64,000 bases of DNA, taken from Centropus unirufus. Taxonomy: Eukaryota > Chordata > Aves > Cuculiformes > Centropidae. Where the stretch lies: NCBI GenBank assembly GCA_013397695.1, contig VYZI01000238.1:926131-990130 (forward strand), given 5' to 3'. The notes under the pieces were generated by a model. That model saw only the letters and a list, made by a program, of their open reading frames with translations, did no database searches and was not told the origin of the DNA. Positions 23,601-36,747 of this stretch are shown here, piece by piece (positions within the stretch are counted from its first letter, which is position 1; every line of letters starts with the position of its first letter). Both the position numbers and the translations under genes were made by a program.

Positions 23601-26600
23601 CGTTTGAGGGCCTCCCCCCTTTCCCCTTCCTGACGGGGCTCAATCTGCCCACTACCCTGGTGCAGCGATGAAATTAAGGCATGAGGGGGAAGTTTGAGGG
23701 CATTTCTTGATTTTTGCTAAGTGATATCGTGGCAAATGAACGGCTGGCCCATGGACTGCTCTCCAGCAGCCTTGTAACAAGAGGTGGCTGCCAAACACTT
23801 CAATTCTCCAAATAAACAGTTGATGTGAACGCTGGGGTTTTGCATGTGAAACATTTAACATAGAATTTTTGGGTGATCTTTTCTTAGCATCCAGGGTGTA
23901 AAAAAAAGATTAATTTATAACACTGTGGCCTGCATCAAAAGAAATGTGACCAGCAGGTCGAGGGAGGTGACTGTCTTCCTCTAAAATACTCTCGTAAGAC
24001 CCCACCTGGAATCCTGCGTTTAGTTCTGGGGCTCTCAGCACAGGAATGACATGGATCTGTTAGAGCAGGTCCAGAGGAGGCCGCGCAGATGATCTGAGAG
24101 TTGGAGCACTTTCCCTGTGAGGAGGGGCTGGCAGAGTTGGGGTTGTTCAGCCTGGAGAAGAGAAGGCTCCAGGGAGACCTTAGAGCAGCTTCCAATACTT
24201 AAGAGTCCTACAGGAAAGCAGTGGAGAGGCTCCTTCAGGGGGTGGAGGGATGAGATATGGGGTGACAGTTCTAAGCTGAAAGAAGGGTGATTTAGGTAAG
24301 ATATTGGGAAGAAATGTTTTCCTGTGAGGGTGGTGAGGCCCTGGCACAGGTTGCCTGGAGAAGTCGTGGCTGCCCTGGAGGTGTTCAAGGCAAGGTTAGA
24401 TGGGGCTTTGAACAACCTGATCTGGTGGGAGTTGTCCCTGCCCATAACAGGGGGGCTGGAACCAAAAGGAATTTAAGGTCCCTTCCAACCAAAACCATTC
24501 TGTGATTCTATGATTGTTAAAGGGACCTGAAAAGCAAATGCTTTAGTGTTTGTGACACATGAATAGTAGTCTTCTGCTTTCCTGATTTAATTCACATCTA
24601 TGACATTTGTCACCTATAGGATCTGCAGGGAAAGTGGCACAATAGCCTCTTCCAGATAGGTTTTTAAATGCAATTTCAAGATAATCCCCCTTCTGGTGAC
24701 ATTCCCTAATCAAAGATGAGATGGATGTTGGTTACAGATGACAGTGATACTTAGATATTTATTAAAAAGTAAAGAAAAAAAATCTGAAACCATATAAACA
24801 GTATATGAAACAGATGAAAAGTACCTATACTTTATGAAAGAGACTTTTATTGCTTTTCTGAGACAGAATTTTATGAATAAAATTACATAAAGAATTATCT
24901 AATGGTTAGATGTTTCCTTTTTCAATTCAGTGGCGCTATTTCATTAGTCCTTCTTTATTTGTTTGCCATCAGGAGTGTGGAAAGATCCGTATGAAATTCT
25001 CTCTCTATTATTCCCATTATGTATCCAAGAATCAAGGAGATCTTTGGATTTTTTTTAAATCCCTAATGATATTTTGCATTCTGTGGGTTTCATACACTAC
25101 TTGCTGTGAATTGAAGAGTGATCTTTGTGACTACATCAATGCTTCGAAGTTCCACGTGAAAATGTAATCGAGTGCTCAGATAACTGTAAATGCCAGGCAT
25201 AGAGTCATTCCTTTATTATAGCAACTGCTGTGATGCGACTTATTTAGTTGTTTATTCTGCTGTCCATGTAGTTGGTAGATCTCAAAGCAGAGCTCTTCCG
25301 AAAGCAAGAAGAATTCAAGAAAGAGAAGATACTGAAAGATGCCGGCGTCTTTGCAAAGCCCAAAGCTTCTAACAAGGTACGAATATTTTTCCATGGTATT
25401 TGTTTTTCTTTACAGTAAGGATGATCATATCGAAATCTAAATAAACAAATGCGCAGAGCTGTGTTGCTCCTCGCATGTAAATCCTATGTGAGGAGGATGT
25501 TGTTACATTTCTATAAACTCAATCCTTGTGCACAGCAGAAAACTTCTCATGCTTATGCCTATCTAAATCATCTCTTAATCTCCACTTGCCAGGGAGCCAC
25601 AGCTTTTGTAACCACAAGGAAAGAAGGGTTTTTCTTTCCCCCAAAGGTTTTGTATGGTTTCCTCAAGGACAGAGCATAAGAGACTCCCAGAATCCCTGAC
25701 CTTTCTTGATAAATGCTCTGTTATCTGTTCCTCTGTATCATGGTGTGTAATAATGAATACACAATTATCTCTCATGTGTTACTCTTTCCAGTAGATCGTT
25801 TGCTATCAGTTCGGTAGCTTTTTAGTAGTAGAATGCACCATTGCTGCTGTATTTGAAGAACGTGCAGCATTATAGTGTTGTGCTGTAAGCAAACTGATTA
25901 TATTCTATATCTAAAAGTAAGATAGTAGTGAGTAGAAACAATTCATAGCTTTGTTATCACTTAAGTAATCAGCAAGATTGTTCTTATTAATGTTGTTAAC
26001 CTTAGCATCTTTGCCAGAATAGATTTTGTTTGATTTCTGGGTGCTTTTTTGTTGCTATTTCTCAGCCTGTCCTTGCCTGTTAGGTCACATTGCAATCTGT
26101 GTAGTTTTAGGACATTCCAATCCTACAGCACAGTGTGTACAGTCTCAAGTTAAATGTGTTTAAGCTGTTATTTCTGGTCATTCATAACCGATTTCTAAAG
26201 TTGGCTTTGTGGAGTTGAAATACTTCTTTTATCATGATTATGTCAATATTTTTATTAATTTATGCATTTGTTGTTACGAAATTGTACTCCACAGAAACCA
26301 AACATCTGGAACAAACAAAACACAGGAGTTGCAAATCGAGCTGAGAAAGATGTTGAGCAGAAGATAGAAGAGGAGCATATATTAGATAAATCAAGGTGAT
26401 TATTAGGCTCTGTAAGAAAGGAACTTTTGTAGAACTTGGTTTTCGGTGTTTAGAAAAGCACATAAAGCAATTTATGTATGTTTTAGACCAGCAGTTCTCA
26501 TTAGACCAAGCAGTAAGGCCAGCATCAATTCCATGCACAAACTGCATCCCAGCACGCTCGTGCTCTAGGGATGCTTACCCTCTCACAGATGTCCAAGTAT

Positions 26601-29600
26601 GTCAGATTACTGGTTTTTTGAAAGTCAGGGCAGCAATACATGAGACTTCTGGAGCGAGCATTTCCTGGACGTGACAGAATATGGCTCACTTTTTGGCAAG
26701 ATTTGACCCATCTTCTAAATGGGTTCATTGTGCAATAAGGTAACTGCTGAATTCAGAAAGCATTCACTGCTTTTCCGTAAGCAGTTTCTAGCTCTTCAAA
26801 ATTGTTTTCTGCCATTCCAGATATCACCTAAGGTTTTATCTTTTTATGATTAACTATAACTCTGTGTTCATATCTCCCTGTGTTTCCTGCAAAACAGTAT
26901 TTCAGTATCTCGTACCTGCCGGTAAGGTCTGGCTTCCAGTGTTTATCTGACAGGCTGCAGTTGTCAGACAGAGGTGGAATAATTGTCACATCATGTTCTT
27001 GCCTACTTGGCAAATTGCACTTCTGATTATTTCTGTATCTTCACTAAAATTAATTTCAGTATAAACTCTGGAACAGGATACCTGTCTATCTTCAGAAATG
27101 TCAGTTAAATTTCAGAACAAAAATGAGTATAAAACAGCTGCTAGTAAACATTTCAAGCACTCTTGATACTCACCCATTGCATTTGTCAAAGGCAAAATTG
27201 GACTTTTTGAACCATGTTTGGAATTGGTGGGATTGAGGTGTTTTTTCTTTTTCAGGAAAAAACTAGAAGAGAAAGCAAAGCTGTATGAGAAAATGACAAA
27301 AGGTGACTTTCCAGGTGAGCAAAATTATTTAAAATAATATTTTGTTTATATATATAAAATATTGTCAAGTTCACCCTAAAAACTGATATTCTGACTGTCT
27401 GGTGGCTTACGGTAGGCACACAGTGAATTCACTGCTTGTCTTCTTACATGGGAAACTTCAGAGTGATTATACAAAGTGATTGACATGGGTTATTCTGCAT
27501 TGAAAGGGAGAGAAAATATAGGCAGTACAGGAAATAAAATTACTTATTGAAGGCCAGCCTGTCCTAGTAAAGCACTGTGCCCTTATTTCACATGCTTATT
27601 CATTAAGTGGGTGGTAAAAAGTCTGTTTTTGCACTACAGAATCTTAGAAAACCACAATTAATTTATCCTCTGCTGCACAGTCTCTGGATTGCTTTGCTGC
27701 GTTTCTGTCCTGCATTCTAATTCTTGGACCTTGATGAGGCAAAGAGGAGCAGAAGGGGAGTCTGGCTGGTCTGTATGTGAATGCCAGTCATTCAGCAAAT
27801 GGAGAATTCTAATCTGTCCCTTTCTTTTCTCATTCATTCAATGGCCTAACAAGAAGTAATTATTAAAATAGAAGACAAATCTCCTTGAGATTGATCCTTA
27901 ATGTTTCTTTACCAGCGTCCATCTTTATCCATATCATCAAGAAAGCATTTGAACTGTTACAGAACAAACTTGGACTCTGAAATAGTTAACGAGAATATTT
28001 TAATGCAGAGACTGCAGCCTTTTCCATATTGTACACAAAAAATTAATTGCTCTAAAATACCCTAAAACATCTAGTCAGAAATAAAGTTTATCACTGTGGA
28101 GCCAATTTATAGCTCCAAGTTTGTTTGGCACTGAATGAGTGTTAAGTATTCCCCAATAGAGTGTGGGCAAGGGCATTACTGGCAGCTGAAAAGCTGATTT
28201 GGGCTATTTTGTATTGATTTTGTGCTCAGTTCTCTTCTTTTCATGGCTGTGCACTAAGAATCGATTTTCTGCCTCAGATGAAGAAACTGAGGATTTGTAC
28301 CTAGTGGATTTCACTCAGAAGATCATAGACAAACAGCACGAGGTACAGGAACTGTCTCAGAGCGAAGCTGCTCGAAAGACTTCGGATAAAGAGACAGATG
28401 ATGAAGAAACTCAACCTGAAATGGAAATACCACCGCCCGAGGACCCAGATGAGGAATGGTTTGTACGGGTGGTTGCACTATGCTGTCCCGCCTAGTCTGT
28501 GTCTTGGCGGTTGCATGACATGATAATTTTATTCTCCAAATTATGTGGAGTGGCACCTTTTTTTGGGTCAAAACCGCACTTTGAGAAGAGGTGGTAACAT
28601 CCTTGCATTTACAGGATCATTAAAAGGCTGTCATGTCACTCCAGGTTACTTTATTTTCCAAATGGGTGACACTGCAACAGAGTCTACATCCAGGATCTTG
28701 AGGAATAGAAAGCAGGGAAATGTGAAAATAAGTGAGGCATAATGGTCTCTCTTGTTTTCTTCCACACTTCATTGGAACTGTGGTCCCAGTGTTGATACGG
28801 TTTTATTATTTGGTGTCTTGTATTGAAATGTATTTTAGCAAAACTTAGGTGTTTTATTGGAGTCCCCTGTCCTTCTCTAATTGTGTGTGACAGTCTTTTT
28901 CATTGTATGACTTCCTTTTAAAGGCGAGAAAGTCTGGTTGGAAAATAACATCTTTTTTCCAGCATTTTTTCCACTCTTTAACTGCAGCACAGCAAATAAA
29001 ATCTGTGACAATTTGCTGTGGCATTCCAAGTAACCACTAGTCTTTCATCCAAGACTTTAGGAATATTTATGAAACCAGTCTGGCTGAATATTTTCCTTGA
29101 CCATGTGTTTAGAATACTTAGGAGTGACTGGAGAGCTGCCTGGAGGAGAAGGATCTGGGGGTGTTGATTGACAGCTGACTGAACACGAGTCAGCAGTGTG
29201 CCCAGGTGGCCAAGAAGGCCAATGGCATCGTGGCTTGTATCAGGAACACTGGCCAGCAGGACCAGGGAGGTGATTCTGCCCCTTTATTTGGCACTGGTGA
29301 GGCTGCACCTCAAATCTTGAGGTCAGTTTTGGGCCCCGCGCTACAAGAAGGACATTGAGGTTCTGGAGTGTGTCCAGAGAAGGGCTATGAACCTGGTGAA
29401 GGGGGTGGTGAACAAGGGTTATGAGGAGCAGCTGAGGGTGCTGGGGATGTTCAGTCTGGAGGAGGCTGAGGGGAGACCTTATCACTGCCTACAACTGCCT
29501 GAAAGGGGTTGTAGAGCGCTTTGTGCTGGTCTCCTCTCCCAAGTGACAGGGGATAGGACGAGGGGGAATGGCCTCAGGCTGCACTAGGGCAGGTTCAGAT

Positions 29601-32600
29601 TGGACATCGGGAAAAAAATTCTTCACCGAAAGGGTCATCAGGCCCTGGCAGTGGCTGCACAGGGAGGAGATGGAGTCACCATCCCTAGAGGTGTTTAAAA
29701 GATGGGAAGATGAGGGGCTTGGGGATATGGTTTAGTAGCAGACAGGTACGATTGGACTCTATTGTCTCAGAGGTCTTTTTCCAACCTGGTAATTCTGTGA
29801 TCTGTGAAAAGAATGCAAACTTTCTTTTCTTCTACTAAAGTTACATTATAATAAGAAGCAAATAGCGCTGAGTATATCCCAAGCTTTAGATGGCCTTAGA
29901 AATTATGTAAAAAACTTAACTTACCAAAAGCCAAATCTTTACAAGTTTGGGGTTTGGGAACTTGATTGCCAGTCATCCTTTTTCTGATGTAATATTAATT
30001 CTTTAGAATGGGATAATTGAGGCATCTTGATGCTAAAGAACCTTCTAACATTACAGAACAATAAGTATAGCTCTTAACAGCTTTTTCAGCAGCTGTAAAT
30101 TAGGTGTTGAGGACTATAAAGAGTTGAATCAGAATAATATATGCTTAGAAGGAACATTTTGCTTGTATTTTAGTCAGCCTTTGTTATGCCAGTTGAGCAA
30201 ATGCTATCAGGTTGTTCAGAATGAGCATTAGGCCGATAATTGAAATAATTTGTAGCAATTTCATATCCACAAGAAGTCAATGCCACATCATTATTTTCAC
30301 CGTGGGAAGCAAGTACAAGGCTTAGTTTTATTTTGGTGTGAAAAGTAAAGGACATGGTAAAGGACATGGTAACTTTGTTTTTTTCACACTGTCTTAGTGC
30401 CAAGGCAAACGGCTGGCTCAAAGCCAGCTCCATAGCATTGTCACTTGTTCAGAATGTGCCCTTTTAACTCCTGAGTCTCTTAATGGGAAGGTGGAAGAAA
30501 CTGTCAGGCAGGGAGAGGTGGTGAATACTTGTTGCTGCTTTTGTCTTATGGTTAAGAGTTCTGTGGCTCTGCAGATAGAAGCTCTGCATCCATTTTGCTT
30601 TGCTTTCATTTCAGGGTCGATTATGTTGATTTCTTGGGCCGCTCCAGACGCTGTATGAAGAAGGATTTGCCAGGTCTACTTAAAATGGATCAAGAACTTC
30701 AAGGGAAAAGGTGTGGTTTCTCTAAGAGAAGTGCCTGTTCCTTGCAGTGTTTAACATACATAGCTTTAGTGAGAAGGAAGAGAAGCTGTGCTTTTTTACC
30801 CCATTATCAGGCCAGAACCGTTGCTGCTGATGCTCTCTCTAGATTTACTTTAGAGAAAATTCTGCTGGTTGTGACATTGAGAAGAGCAACAAAGCTGGTG
30901 AAGGGGCTGGAGAACAGGTCTTACAAGGAGCAGTTGAGGGAGCTAGGATTGTTTAGCTTGGAGAGGAGGCTGAGGGGGAGACCTTATCCCTGCCTTACAA
31001 CTACCTGAAAGGATGGTGTAAAGAGGTGGGTGCTGGTCTCTTCTGCCAAGTGACAGGTGATAGGAAAAGGGAGAATGGCCTCAAGCTGCACCAGGGAAGG
31101 CTCAGATGGCACATGTGGAAGAATTTTTTCACCAAAAGGGTCATCAGGCACTGGCAGAGACTGCACAGGGAGGTGGTGGAGTCCCCATCCCTGGAGTTGT
31201 TTAAAAGACGGGGAGATGAGGTACTGGAGGATATGGTTTAGTGGCGGGCAGGTGCGGTTGGACTCGATGATCTCAAAGGTCTTTTCCAGACCGGTGAGTC
31301 TGTGATAGGGCCTTAAAAAATAGACAGAGCAGCTACAGAGAAATTGTATGTGACTGTGATTTTATCAAAACTTCCTATTACAAATGGATATTGTATTCCA
31401 AGGCTTCTGTTTTCTTTCACCTTGGCAGCTGACTCTTTGAAACCCATGGTTTGAAATTGCAACAGAATGGAGACCACGAATATCAAATAAAAGCCCAAAT
31501 GAATTTTTTAATAAAGTACTGAAGGACACTTTTTGATTTGAGTGTTGACTAAATCTAAACAAATAATTGCAAAGCAGAGTTTGCAGAGCAAAGTACTAAT
31601 AAATTGACTTGCCAGTCTCTCAGATATTTGATGCATCTTTTCAAAGTGTGGTCCTGGCATGAAAATTGTATTTGTTACACCTTCCAGAATATGCCAGAGA
31701 ACTGATTCCTGATTCTGTTTAACATGGAAACTGATGGTGGTCTTTTGGCAATTCCAAATTCATCATGACATTTGTTACAATTCCATTTGTTTGCCTTTGC
31801 TCTTCTGTTAGAGAGCTGTTTGACAGCTCTTCTTTCAAATTATTTTGGCAGCACAAAGAATTGCTCTCAGAAAATAATCTAAAAGCACCTCAGCTGACAC
31901 TTGACTGTTGCTAAAGTGGCAATTCTGTCATACAAACAATTCATGAGTGTGTTCTCCATATTTTAAACATAAAATAGAAAATCTGAGTGCTTTGAAAGAG
32001 CAGCCTTTGCATTGATATGGATGCCAGACCAAATAATCCCTTCACTGTTTGATACTGTAAACCAGATAAGTTCTGCTCTGTAATCCCAAACTTCTTTTTT
32101 TATTAGACAAGTTCCTGATGGGAATACCCTCTTATCTGAAGACATGAGAAGAGAACTTCAGAGACAGCAGTGGGAAAAAGAAGAAGAAGAAGCCCTCAGA
32201 AAGCCCATGGGACCCATACATTATGAGGATATTCGAGAAAATGGTATAATTCCATGCTTTATATCACTTGTCTTTACATCACTGAAGAGGTTAGTTTTAG
32301 AGGAAGCAAGGGAAAGTTACTTCTTGTGCCTTTGCGTTAAGTTGTGTGTAGGTAAGTGTTAAGCCACACATGTAATAACTGTTCTGATTGCCAGTATATA
32401 AATATAGATTCATTTTTCCTCAAAGTATATTTTTCTCAAATGTATTTTTAAAATGTCATTGCCTCCTCCTGTGGTCGTGCTCAGAAAGCTTTCATCATGC
32501 ATCACCTAAACCAAACTTCTTTTAGCTATCTAAAACCAATGTGGTGTGCGTTTTTGGGATTAAATCGGTGCCTGAAAGCAGGATGTGTGGTCCGTGTAGT

Positions 32601-35600
32601 TGCTGTCCATTATAAATGGAGTGTAACTCTGAATTTGTTGTCTTCTTTTCAGAGGCCAGGCAGCTTGGTGTTGGGTACTTTGCCTTTTCTCGGGACAAAG
32701 AACTTAGAGATAAACAACGGGCAACGCTTGATATGCTGAGAGAGCAGGTATGAGTGTAAAGAACCAATCAGGGTCTGGAAACATCCTAATTTCAGCCTTT
32801 GGTTGTGGTAGAAGGCACGCACTGGGTGATGCTTGCAGCTGATTCCAAAAAATGAGCCTCTTTTGCCCTTTTGAAACATGGTACTTAACAAAGATTGCTT
32901 TGTAGTTGTTTAGTGAAGGAAGGTAGGTAGTTGATCATAATAATGAAAATGAATTGATATTTTTCTTTCTCTTAAGACACTTGATCAGAGAACTAAACGT
33001 GAGCAGTTAAAAGAGAAACGGAAGGCAGCTCTTGATGCAAGGCTGTCCAAACTTCGAGCACGGAAGGTTAAGAAGTTACGGGAAGCTGGATTAGAGGAAG
33101 AGGCAGAAAAATTGGAGAAAGGAGGTATGATGTGCAGCCTGTTTAAGTTAATTACTTGCTATTTCATCTTGTACCTTGATTGATGAACAGTACACTCTAA
33201 TTGATTGCCATTTGGGTGTTAAATATATTAGTGTTATGTGTTCTGTACATAAAATTAGAGAACTGTTAAAAGATAATGGAAGTTCATATATAAAACCTTG
33301 CCAGAAATAGCATAATTGCAGAATCACCAGGTTGGAAAAGACCTCTGAGATCAATGAGTCCAACTATATCTGTCAGCCACTAGACCATACCTTTAAGCAC
33401 CTCATTTCCCCGTCTTTTAAACATCTCCAGGGATGGTGATTCCACCACCTCCCTGAGCAGCTGTTCTAGTACCTGGGGACCCTTTCAGTGAAAAATTTTT
33501 TCCTAACGTCCAATCTGAACCTGCCGTGGTGCAGCTTGAGGCCATTCCCCCTGGTCCTAAATGATAATGCAGGTATCAATGCGATACCTATATTGTAGGC
33601 TTTTTTGATGCAGGTTGAGATTAAAACTGCTGAGATGTTACTGACTTTTTTAGGATGGAGTAGAAGAAAAAGTACTAAGAACTTAATTTTTATTTCTTAG
33701 GATATGCACTCTTACAATTTCAGTGCAGTGGCTGCCCAGCTGACTTTAGGATTTAGGATGATAAATTGCATTCTAATCCTATCCCTGTGCACCCTGACAC
33801 TCCAGTCACTTGCACTGCCATCTCCCACCATAAAACGTAGCTAATGTTTCACTGTGTCAGAATTCTAAAAAGCAATGAACTGTGAAGTGTTCTGGAAACA
33901 GAAATGTGCCCCTGCTCATTGTTACTGACGTTCAGAAGAATAAGAATGCAAATTGTTTTCTCAGTGAATGAAAGTGAGACCACACGTTAATGTTCACATT
34001 TTTACCTAACTTTCTAGCTTCGGTATAACACTCAGCACAGTCCTTTTTGGGTTGTTAGGTAATGGATTTTCAGCAGTCTTTGTGATACAGCTAGAAAGCT
34101 AATGGAGTGTCTCTTGGCAGATGTGCTTCCTGATTATCTGGTTTATCCATTATCTTCTCTGAACTAATACACATTAATTAAAAACAATCACCTTCCCTCT
34201 CAGATGCATTTCATTATTAGGATTAAATTAGATAGCTATTATGAGCTCTATAAGTGCAAATAACTTACTGATTCTTCTATGATGTTCATATAGATATTAT
34301 CCTGTTACTAACAGAAACTACTATCTCTTTCTTTAACAGAGGTGAAAGATGTTACTGAGGAACCAGAAGCTTCAAGAGTTCCTGCTGCAAGTAGGAAAGT
34401 AGAAGTTGTCATCCAGGAGAGAAGAGATACAAAGCCTGGAGTGCCTTATGTTCGAGAGTGGGATAAAGGCAAAGGTAAGGAATTTCAGAGTCGGGAAAAT
34501 TGTCTGGAAGCACTGTACACGCTGCTATTTTCCTTTCTGTTGTGTGACAAAGTATGGCAAGAGGGGCTCTGAAGTACCTTCTCCTTTCCTGTTGGTGAGT
34601 GGTGTCCAGGGCAGCGAAGGACAAAGCATCCCTTAGTGCCAGTAGTTGCTATAATGTCCCCATAATTTTTAATTCTGTGGGAATAATTCCATTTCTGGGT
34701 GATCCAGAGAGGTTGACAGAATGACAAATCCTACAGTTTGTAAGTTTTGCTGCTTTCAGCTGGATCTTTTCCTGATGTATTTCTGTAGTTTGTGCTATGT
34801 GATCGCGCGATGTGTTACACTGAAACAGGGATGGGAAGATGGTGCAAAGTGTTGCAAGCAGAGAGCACTGCAGCTCCAATGAGCCATCTTGAAGCATCTT
34901 CCCTAGCACGTCAAGCAACTGCTGTCTTTCAGACTCTTCCCAAATCCATTAGCTAATTTTGCACCATGAATCTGCCTTCATGCATTCTTGTAGTTTGATG
35001 CCTGACCGCTGGGCAAAAGCAAACAAGAGGCAACGTACATAAATGCCCACCTCCTTCAGTGCTCCTCGAGCAGCATCCCTATTCTGTGTAACACTGATAC
35101 TTCCTGCTTCTTTTTAATTTTCACACCCTCTCTTTGTGTTCAGATAATGAACGTCAGAGGAAACTGCAGTTCCACTAAACAGCAAAATTTTCAGATCCTA
35201 TATGTTAAATATTTATCCTGCCTGACACTTTTTTTCCCTCCCTCTGAGCCGTCTTAGTGTCTGACTGACCCCTGGGCAGCACTGCACACAAAATGTTACA
35301 CTCAGAAAGCAGAGGACACTTTATTCTAAAATGTGAAGTAAAATAACTGTTGTTCACTGAATATACGTGTAACACCAGCATCTACATCAGTATAAGGAGG
35401 GATAAACAAAACTCTTAGATGCTTACCTCACTATTTCTTTTTCTATTTTTACCAAAGCAAAGGAAGAAATCCTGCTCTGATTGGAGCTGTGTTTCACTAC
35501 ATCAGACAAATGTGTAATAGCCCTTTTGTATCAAAACATTCGACCTAATTTCTAATAGAAGTCTTGAGAGAAATGAATACTGTGAAGAATTTGACCTCTA

Positions 35601-36747
35601 TCTTCTCTGCTTGCTAATTTGTTTTCCTTTCTTTCTGACTGCCCTTCAGACCCTGAAATCTATGTTCAATTTACCATTTCTGTTTCGAACAGAGCTGATG
35701 TTTGGACAATGGTCAAAGAAACAGGAAGAACTCAGAGATGAGCGAGATCCAGAGTTTGCGCCACCTTCAGATTATTTTCTGGGACAAAAGAAAGATGATA
35801 ATTACAGGAGTCGGAATTTGAACAGTCCTGAAACCTCCTCTGAAAAACTGGAAGTGGACACAGCCCAAAACCAGCAGATGCCATCAGCACAGACCAACGG
35901 CAGCCATGCTGAAGGTGTGCCACCATCAGTGCAGGCTCACAGCAATGGTCAAGACAAGTCAGCATCAACAGAGGCCAGTGGTAGTGGCACTCAAGATGCG
36001 CAGTCATCAGCGGAGGATGACAGCAGCGATGATGAGGATATGCTGCCATCAGCACAGGCTTACGGCTATGGTCCGCATGGTGTTCCACCGCCCATGCCAG
36101 CTTATGGCTATGGCACCCCTGGTGTGCTGTCACCGATGCAGGCGTACGGCTATGGTGCTCGTGGTGTGCCATTTCCCATGCAGGCCTATGGTTACGGCAC
36201 TCAGGGTATGCTGCCACCAATGCACCCATATGGCTATGGCACCCATGACATGTCCTTTCCAATGCAGGCTTACGGCTACGGCACCCAAGATGTGCCACCC
36301 CCAATGCAGGCCTACTGCTGCAGTGCCCAGGATGTGCCCCCATCAGTCCCGGCCTGTGGCTGCAGCACCCAAGATGTGGCATCCTCAGTGGAGGCCTGTG
36401 GCTGCAGCACCCAAGACGTGGTGTCTTCTGCACAGACCTGTGGCTGCACTACTCAAGATGTGGCATCCTCAGTGGAGACCTGTGGCTGCAGCACCCAAGA
36501 TGTGGCGTCTTCTGCACAGACCTGTGGCTGCAGCACCCAAGATGTGGCNNNNNNNNNNNNNNNNNNNNNNNNNNNNNNNNNNNNNNNNNNNNNNNNNNNN
36601 NNNGTGGCGTCTTCTGCACAGACCTGTGGCTGCAGCACCCAAGACGTGGCGTCTTCTGCGCAGGCTGACAGCAGTGACACTCAAAATCAGGAGCCACTCT
36701 ACCAAAGTTTAGATGATATGCTCTCTTATTACAGACAAGTGACTTGA
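23370..36747 (+). CDS. CCDC174: CCDC174, coiled-coil domain-containing protein 174 (12 coding exons)
   Basis: Exons: 23370-23411, 25272-25376, 26295-26395, 27256-27314, 28278-28458, 30615-30710, 32107-32243, 32653-32747, 32977-33124, 34340-34474 and the last 35693-36747. That is 11 exons visible in full GT-AG order; I count a possible twelfth only if a 5' noncoding exon exists. Joined, they give 2154 nt, an open frame of 717 residues including the 55-nt gap. The start is MDRRKKPLDV; the body is charged and helical, with long Lys/Glu-rich coiled-coil stretches (for example around residues 270-325); the end is DDMLSYYRQVT. Human CCDC174 is a nuclear protein of about 467 residues, linked to the exon-junction-complex helicase eIF4A3 and to a recessive hypotonia/developmental disorder. 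Residues 1-366 look conventional. The excess length comes from the repeat tail in the last exon. Introns carry three or more CR1 copies. Confidence 0.93.
23922..24517 (+). mobile_element. CR1 LINE 3' fragment in CCDC174 intron 1
   Basis: Shows the CR1 landmarks in order: GACCCCACCTGGAATCCTG, a TCCAGAGGAGGCC segment, TTCAGCCTGGAGAAGAGAAGG, and a tail of CCTTCCAACCAAAACCATTCTGTGATTCTATGATT type. It is one of the longer copies in the window and sits within the first intron. Confidence 0.92.
29131..29801 (+). mobile_element. CR1 LINE 3' fragment in CCDC174 intron 5
   Basis: A near-700-bp 5'-truncated copy. It has CTGGGGGTGTTGATTGACAG, GGCCAAGAAGGCCAATGGCA, AAGAAGGACATTGAGG and the TTTTTCCAACCTGGTAATTCTGTGA tail. 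It lies between exons 5 and 6 in sense orientation. Confidence 0.93.
30884..31307 (+). mobile_element. CR1 LINE 3' fragment in CCDC174 intron 6
   Basis: CR1 3' region from AGCAACAAAGCTGGTGAAGG to the GGTTGGACTCGATGATCTC / CCAGACCGGTGAGTCTGTGAT end. It starts about 170 bp downstream of exon 6. Confidence 0.92.
33319..33562 (-). mobile_element. CR1 LINE 3' fragment, antisense in CCDC174 intron 9
   Basis: Reverse complement of the CR1 tail: begins GAATCACCAGGTTGGAAAAG and runs to GGCCATTCCCCCTGGTCCTA. It lies between exons 9 and 10. Confidence 0.92.
35693..36747 (+). CDS. CCDC174: CCDC174 terminal exon with 14-residue repeat tail
   Basis: The acceptor at 35691-35692 joins residue 367 onward (ELMFGQWSKKQEELRDERDP). 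After a conserved-looking segment up to about residue 433, degenerate 14-residue units begin at 35893. Clear units start at 36058 (residue 489) and repeat every 42 bp to 36663. The first six are of the AYGYGxxGVPPPMQ type; later ones are ACGCSTQDVASSAQ-like. One unit (AYCCSAQDVPPSVP, 36310-36351) is intermediate. The frame closes normally with SLDDMLSYYRQVT at 36747. The tail should be disordered, with aromatic low-complexity then Cys-rich character. A 55-N gap interrupts it. Confidence 0.9.
36058..36663 (+). repeat. 42-bp coding minisatellite in CCDC174
   Basis: Tandem 42-bp units in frame, at least thirteen before and after the N run. Unit starts follow 36058 + 42n up to 36520. After the gap the register is shifted by 18 bp, so the gap length is probably not exact. 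Older, more diverged units extend back to about 35893. Because 42 is a multiple of 3, other frames also stay open. Confidence 0.9.
36549..36603. other. Assembly gap (55 N) inside the coding minisatellite
   Basis: The N run lies within nearly identical 42-bp units. It keeps the reading frame (60 nt between flanking GTG codons) but not the repeat register. Confidence 0.99.
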
